Below, one piece after another: positions 59,982-64,000 of a stretch of 64,000 nucleotides of DNA. Position 1 is the stretch's first letter. Every line of letters begins with the position of its first letter. The position numbers and the translations under genes are program-made. Origin of the DNA: Dastarcus helophoroides. Taxonomy: Eukaryota > Arthropoda > Insecta > Coleoptera > Bothrideridae. A model generated the notes under the pieces. It was given only the letters and a program-made list of their open reading frames with translations. It was not told where the DNA came from and searched no databases. The DNA lies in assembly GCA_028583605.1 (NCBI GenBank), contig CM053332.1:248001-312000 (forward strand), given 5' to 3'.

Positions 59982-60250
59982 TTGAGACACAAAAATATTA
60001 TGTTGATATGGAGAGACCATTCCTTTGAATTAGAAACTGTAGCAATTGTGTTATTAGTTACTAGATTTCGGCAGTACTTAGTCGGAAGGCCCTTCACAGT
60101 GATTACTAATTGTGCTGCAGTAACAAATACTTTCAAAAAGGTTGAATTAAATCAGGGAATCGGCTGGTGGGTTTTGGAATTGAGCGAATACCAGTTTGGT
60201 ATTAGACATACACCTGTCAGCAAATATGTCATCTTGATGCTAGCAGTGTT
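59982..60250 (+). pseudogene. Retrotransposon RNase H domain remnant
   Basis: HSFELETVAIVLLVTRFRQYL, then GRPFTVITNC and WWVLELSEYQFGIRHTP, the Ty3/gypsy RNase H signature. The catalytic Asp of the TDC motif is Asn here and the terminal DALSR motif is destroyed, so the domain is inactive. Confidence 0.8.
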
Positions 60251-60599
60251 ACAAGCGACTACACTCATAATGTATGAATTGAAGGGTAGAAAGGTAAAAA
60301 AAAAAAATCACAAATCATGGTCCTCACTGGCTTGTATTTAAACGAGCACGTTTTCAAATTGTTCAACTAAATCTTGAAGACCTTAGTCTTTTTGCAACAG
60401 GTAAAATTTATGATCAGGTGGCTCATAATTATTGGTTTCTGCGCATGCGACGTTTGGTAGAGCAATACATGAAAAACTTGTATATTGTTGTATATTTCAA
60501 ATATGTAGAAAGCGTCGAATACCATAATCTTGTTAGAAAATATCCAGGTCATTTTATAAAATTCTCACTGATTATCTAGGGTCCTTAATAAAAACGATA

Positions 60600-61062
60600 T
60601 GAGGTAACACTCAAGTATTCTTCGTTGTGGATGCGTTTACAAGGTTTGTTTTAATTTACTCTTCACCTAATACAAGGTAAGACATGTACTCACTGTAATG
60701 ATAGACTTCTTCTTAAGGGGTTTTGATGCACCATTTCAAACTATTAACTGTGACATAGGTAAACCATTTACGTCGAATAATTTTGAAATATTTCGCAAAA
60801 AAAATACGGTATCACTCACTACTTGAATGCAGCTGGGCGACCAAGAGGAACTGGACAAGTTGAAAGTTACAATAGAACCATTCTCGATTCATTGTTTACT
60901 ATGGGAGCAGAAATAAACCATGAAAAATTGAATGAAAACATTAACAAACTCCAGTTAGGATTAAATGGTACTATAAATCAGACATTAGGAGCATCTCCAA
61001 GTGAGGATCTGATGGAGTTTCATGTAATAGGGCAGGTGACCTTATTACTAGCTGAAATGTAG
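60600..61062 (+). pseudogene. Retrotransposon integrase core and C-terminal remnant
   Basis: In shifting frames: FFVVDAFTRFVLIYSSPNT (first catalytic Asp), GFDAPFQTINCDIGKPFTSN (second Asp), then NAAGRPRGTGQVESYNRTIL (catalytic Glu region) and LNGTINQTLGASPSE. Order and spacing match Ty3/gypsy integrases; frameshifts and stops make it inactive. Confidence 0.8.
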
Positions 61063-61277
61063 CAGAGTATTGATGTTACAGCGGTACTAAAACAAATAAT
61101 TGAAAATGCATCTATTTGCCAGTCCAAACAAAAATGCATATTTCGATCCAAAGCGTTGTTTCCGATTAGCTCAAGCAAATGATTAATTTTCCTTAAAACA
61201 AATTCTTTCTTTTACAGCACAGGTACAAGTCAAATTATTACCAAAATAAAAAGGTCTTTAAGGTTACAACAACAGGA

Positions 61278-61600
61278 ACACTGAAGGATAGAGTAAGAGA
61301 GGTTAGGTTCTTGGAGTAGGGTTATTACTCAGACAAGAACAGCTGGATAAGCAGATACCCAGGAAGCTCTTCAGTGCGGTGAAAGGAGATAGAATGGTGG
61401 TCAACTATTCAGAAGCGTTCCTTTCAGGTTCAATTTAACAAAATGGTTGAGTAAGTTAAGGACACTGATGAGTAGAGTAGGGGGATTCGGTTCTTGGAGT
61501 AGGGTTAACTACTCAGACAAGAACAGCTGGATAACCAAATACTCAGGGTGCTCTTCAGTGTGGCGAAGGGAGATGGAATGGTGGTTAACTGTTCAGAATT
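61278..61600 (+). repeat. Direct repeat in LTR element 3' region (183 bp period)
   Basis: GGTTCTTGGAGTAGGGTT, ACTCAGACAAGAACAGCTGG and GCTCTTCAGTG blocks recur with a 183-base spacing (61308 and 61491) at roughly 85 percent identity. Confidence 0.8.
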
Positions 61601-62099
61601 ATCATACTTTCGCGTGGGATTAGCCTATAGAGTTAGCATTTAAGTAGGAGTTTAAGTTCTAAAAATATAAGCTGCCTCTCACTAACCATAGTACTAATAT
61701 TCTTCAAAAATAAATAGATAAGCAAATATACATGTTCTTATAAACTTTGTTGCACAGATCTACCACTGAAGTGAGGACACTCCAGCTGTCAGGAAGGGCC
61801 GAATGTTATCAACCATAGCAACAGAGTTTCGGAGTACCTGCTCAAGGTCAACGATCTCAGGGGTCGAGTACGATAGGAAGCTGAGGGTAAAAATTCTGGG
61901 AATGCACCGAAATACGGCGGCTGGGTTGAGGCATTCATTCGGGGTGATTCATGGGAGACGTATGGGCGCGGCTAGCTAACGTTATCATTGATGGTTAAAT
62001 GTATAGATTTTACTTTGTCTTTTCAAATGTTAGTTTGATATTTTTGTAATAAACGGTTGTTTACAATCCGTTGGTTTTATGCAAGAACTGGGTCTCCTT

Positions 62100-62740
62100 A
62101 ACATTTTTTCATATTATTTAACAATAGATTTTCAGAATTTAAATTGAGACTAAGATTGTTTTAGTGTAATCAATGAAACCTGCTTTGGACCGAAACAAAC
62201 CCATAAATTTTTCGGTTTAATTCCGGTTCTTGTTCCAGCAAAAGAACGTTTTTTTTTGTTTTTATTTTAGGTTTGGTTCGAAGGCCCTATTGAAAAAATG
62301 TAGAAAATTTTTTACTTTAACCATTTATGCGAAAAACATATTTTGAATCAAGTTTGCTTAAATAATAGCTAACCAAAGTAAGTAGACGCCCTTATATTTC
62401 TTTTATGTTACATAATTTTCATTATTGAGTGTCTCAGATTGAGAAAAATTCTAACAAGAGCTAATTTAAAATGTTTTTTAAAATAATTTGCTTAAAAAAT
62501 AGCAACGAAAAATTGAAAGCAATTACATTTTTTTCATGTTACATATTTTGCATTATTAATTTTCCTAATTAAATTGAAAAAAAATCCTATATAAAATTAT
62601 TATACTGATAAGTGAAAATGTCTTCAAATTTCTCACACTTAAAATCTACACAAACCAAATCTTCCGCACCCTCTTGTAATAAAACTTTTTGTACTTGGCA
62701 TTGACCGGCACAGATAAAAAGTACATAAATCCCAAATCCT
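62100..62740. repeat. S repeat, unit 2
   Basis: Unbroken relative of unit 1. It contains TTATTTAACAATAGATTTT and GACTAAGATTGTT, which in unit 1 lie just left of the solo LTR. Confidence 0.5.
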
Positions 62741-63880
62741 ATTGCAGGCTTTCACCCACGTGCGTTTCTGTCTGAAAAAGCGGGATCATTGCAGGGCTTC
62801 CTATAATGCGCGCAATATATACAAATATGCAAATGGGTCTGGTATAGTAAGAAATATGAGCTTGGCTTGCTAAAATCTGTGATATCTATACTTATTTGTA
62901 TAAGTGAAATTTCTTACCTCTATCAGAAAGCAATTTTTCTTATAATTTTTGCTTCATTCTAATTTAAAGATTCCTAATACAATTAACGGCCATATTTAAA
63001 GATCCAGCAAATGATGTTGCTTAAGGAAATATAGAAATATCTTATTAATAGCATTTTAGCTTTGTAAAGATAGAGGATAAAGGTAACAATAATTATTTAA
63101 AAAGCGTATAGATGAATGTTTGCAAATTTGACAGAAATACTACCGCTGTTATCACACCCAGGGTACCCAGGAGAAATAACTATCGGAAAGTTTTGAGGTT
63201 GCTATAGTAACGAGCTGAAATGAAAGCTTCTTATTGTCTTTAGAATAGTGGTGTGAAATTTTGTTTTAATGTTCACTTTTATACCTTATCATATTGTAAT
63301 AATCTTATCATGCATTTTAGTATTGCAGATAAGCAAACAGTATGCTTGGGACATAACGAAATAAGGCAAAACCGTATGCTATTGAGTTGTGCTCGATCAT
63401 ATTTTTAGATTATTTTGTCGCATATTCTTTAAAATTTTAAAACGCCATCCTTTTACTTAAGAAAATTTATTAGGCAAGGATAGGATATGGAAAGTATAGA
63501 GAAAATATAATTAGGCTTCAAGAAAGCTGACTAGAGTCAAAACTGCAGTCGAACTTTTCGGAAAAAGGGCACAAGAGGGAAGTACCCCTTTGTATGAAGA
63601 AAATTTGAATGAATTTTTTTATGACAAATGCTGTCCTGTTTAAAATACTTAAAACAGCAGCAGTAGTCCGGTTATGGTCCGGGTCAACACCCGACAAAAC
63701 CGGATTTTCCTAAATTTTAGAAAATATTTTTTGTTCAAATGTTTTATTCAAATAAAGATTTATTTTTCTGTTGGAATTTAGGTTCCAGTTATAGAAACAT
63801 ATACCAATATTTATTTTCACAATAAACAGGTTTTTCATTTCTTTTCCAGGGTCTTAAAGTTAAGAATCAGGATTTGTCCC
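62741..63880. other. AT-rich DNA, no gene recognised
   Basis: Some mid-GC patches (62750-62830, and 63660-63710 with CCGGTT/AACCGG inverted words) but no coding frame or clear terminal repeat pair. Confidence 0.4.
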
Positions 63881-63889
63881 TCTCTCCTC

Positions 63890-63946
63890 TTTCGCAAAAC
63901 CCCAGCAAGGGCGAGCCCCCGGGCGGTTGCCCTGCTCGCCACCCCT
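63890..63946 (-). mobile_element. Possible hAT end
   Basis: On the minus strand from 63946 the sequence begins CAGGGGTGGCGAGCAGGGC, close to many hAT terminal repeats, followed by a GC-rich hairpin-like stretch. The second end and target duplication were not found. Confidence 0.35.
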
Positions 63947-64000
63947 GATTCGAACTAATTTTCTTCACACTATGTCCAAATTTATTCCCAATCCTATGTT

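Larger units (their letters stand above)
58380..62065 (+). mobile_element. Ty3/gypsy-like LTR retrotransposon, defective, with identical LTRs
   Basis: LTRs of 262 bp at 58380-58641 and 61804-62065 show no difference by eye. They begin TGTTATCAACC and end GGTTGTTTACA. Target duplication ATCC at 58376-58379 and 62066-62069. A purine-rich AGGAAGGG tract lies just before the 3' LTR. The interior is only 3.2 kb and retains a possible gag start, RNase H and integrase remnants in order; the protease and reverse transcriptase are not recognisable. No intact ORF. Confidence 0.88.

Noticed and set aside
63890..63960. tRNA-like TTCGAATC on the minus strand
   Set aside because: No cloverleaf or A box could be formed; better explained as flank of a hAT-like end.
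1..64000. CRISPR arrays, rRNA genes or bacterial operons
   Set aside because: No regular repeat-spacer pattern, ribosomal RNA or prokaryotic gene layout is visible; the genes present are spliced eukaryotic genes.

Overview
The window looks like nuclear DNA from an AT-rich arthropod genome, most probably an insect. It carries three recognisable conserved genes (Syntaxin-1A, Ran, mitochondrial EF-Tu), all with spliceosomal introns. Much of the rest is transposable elements and simple AT-rich filler. The order or species cannot be fixed from the sequence alone, and no bacterial, plasmid or phage content is seen.

Layout. 1-430: broken mariner transposase running off the left edge. 430-12460: degenerate AT-rich DNA with a TTA microsatellite, a hammerhead ribozyme, a palindromic CAGGGT-type element and hAT-like ends. 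This stretch lies inside the very large first-to-downstream intron of Syntaxin-1A, whose first two coding exons are at 12464-12848 (minus). 12849-13330: divergent promoter shared with Ran. 13658-19714: Ran, two coding exons split by a 5.4 kb AT-rich intron. 20018-24750: a cluster of Penelope/retrozyme-type retroelements with hammerhead ribozymes, a GIY-YIG endonuclease remnant, a Tc1-like MITE and a 1.1 kb hAT element. 26900-27450: non-LTR reverse transcriptase relic. 27971-31656: mitochondrial EF-Tu, four coding exons (minus).

34386-52300 is a repeat-rich block. A DUF4806-type gene (promoter, seven predicted exons, a piggyBac MITE in intron 1) lies in a nearly perfect 5.3 kb tandem duplication (37362-42689 and 42690-47990), flanked by copies of a diverged repeat called R here. 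52225-54450 holds nested tandem/inverted repeats and foldback modules. 54400-63000 is a diverged repeat series called S here, into which a 1.4 kb palindromic element, a 1350 bp solo LTR and a 3.7 kb Ty3/gypsy-like element with identical 262 bp LTRs have inserted, each with its target-site duplication.

The most notable signal is a set of five well-formed hammerhead ribozyme motifs and one decayed one. In five of the six the stem III is a self-complementary palindrome, and in the other it differs from one by one base. The best case is a 776 bp insertion with a 12 bp target-site duplication, two direct 152 bp ribozyme-bearing repeats 464 bp apart, and an inverted partial copy. This is the architecture expected of a small non-autonomous Penelope/retrozyme-like retroelement. 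The three host genes work in unrelated processes (synaptic/plasma-membrane fusion, nuclear transport, mitochondrial translation). Only Syntaxin-1A and Ran appear linked, through a head-to-head promoter.
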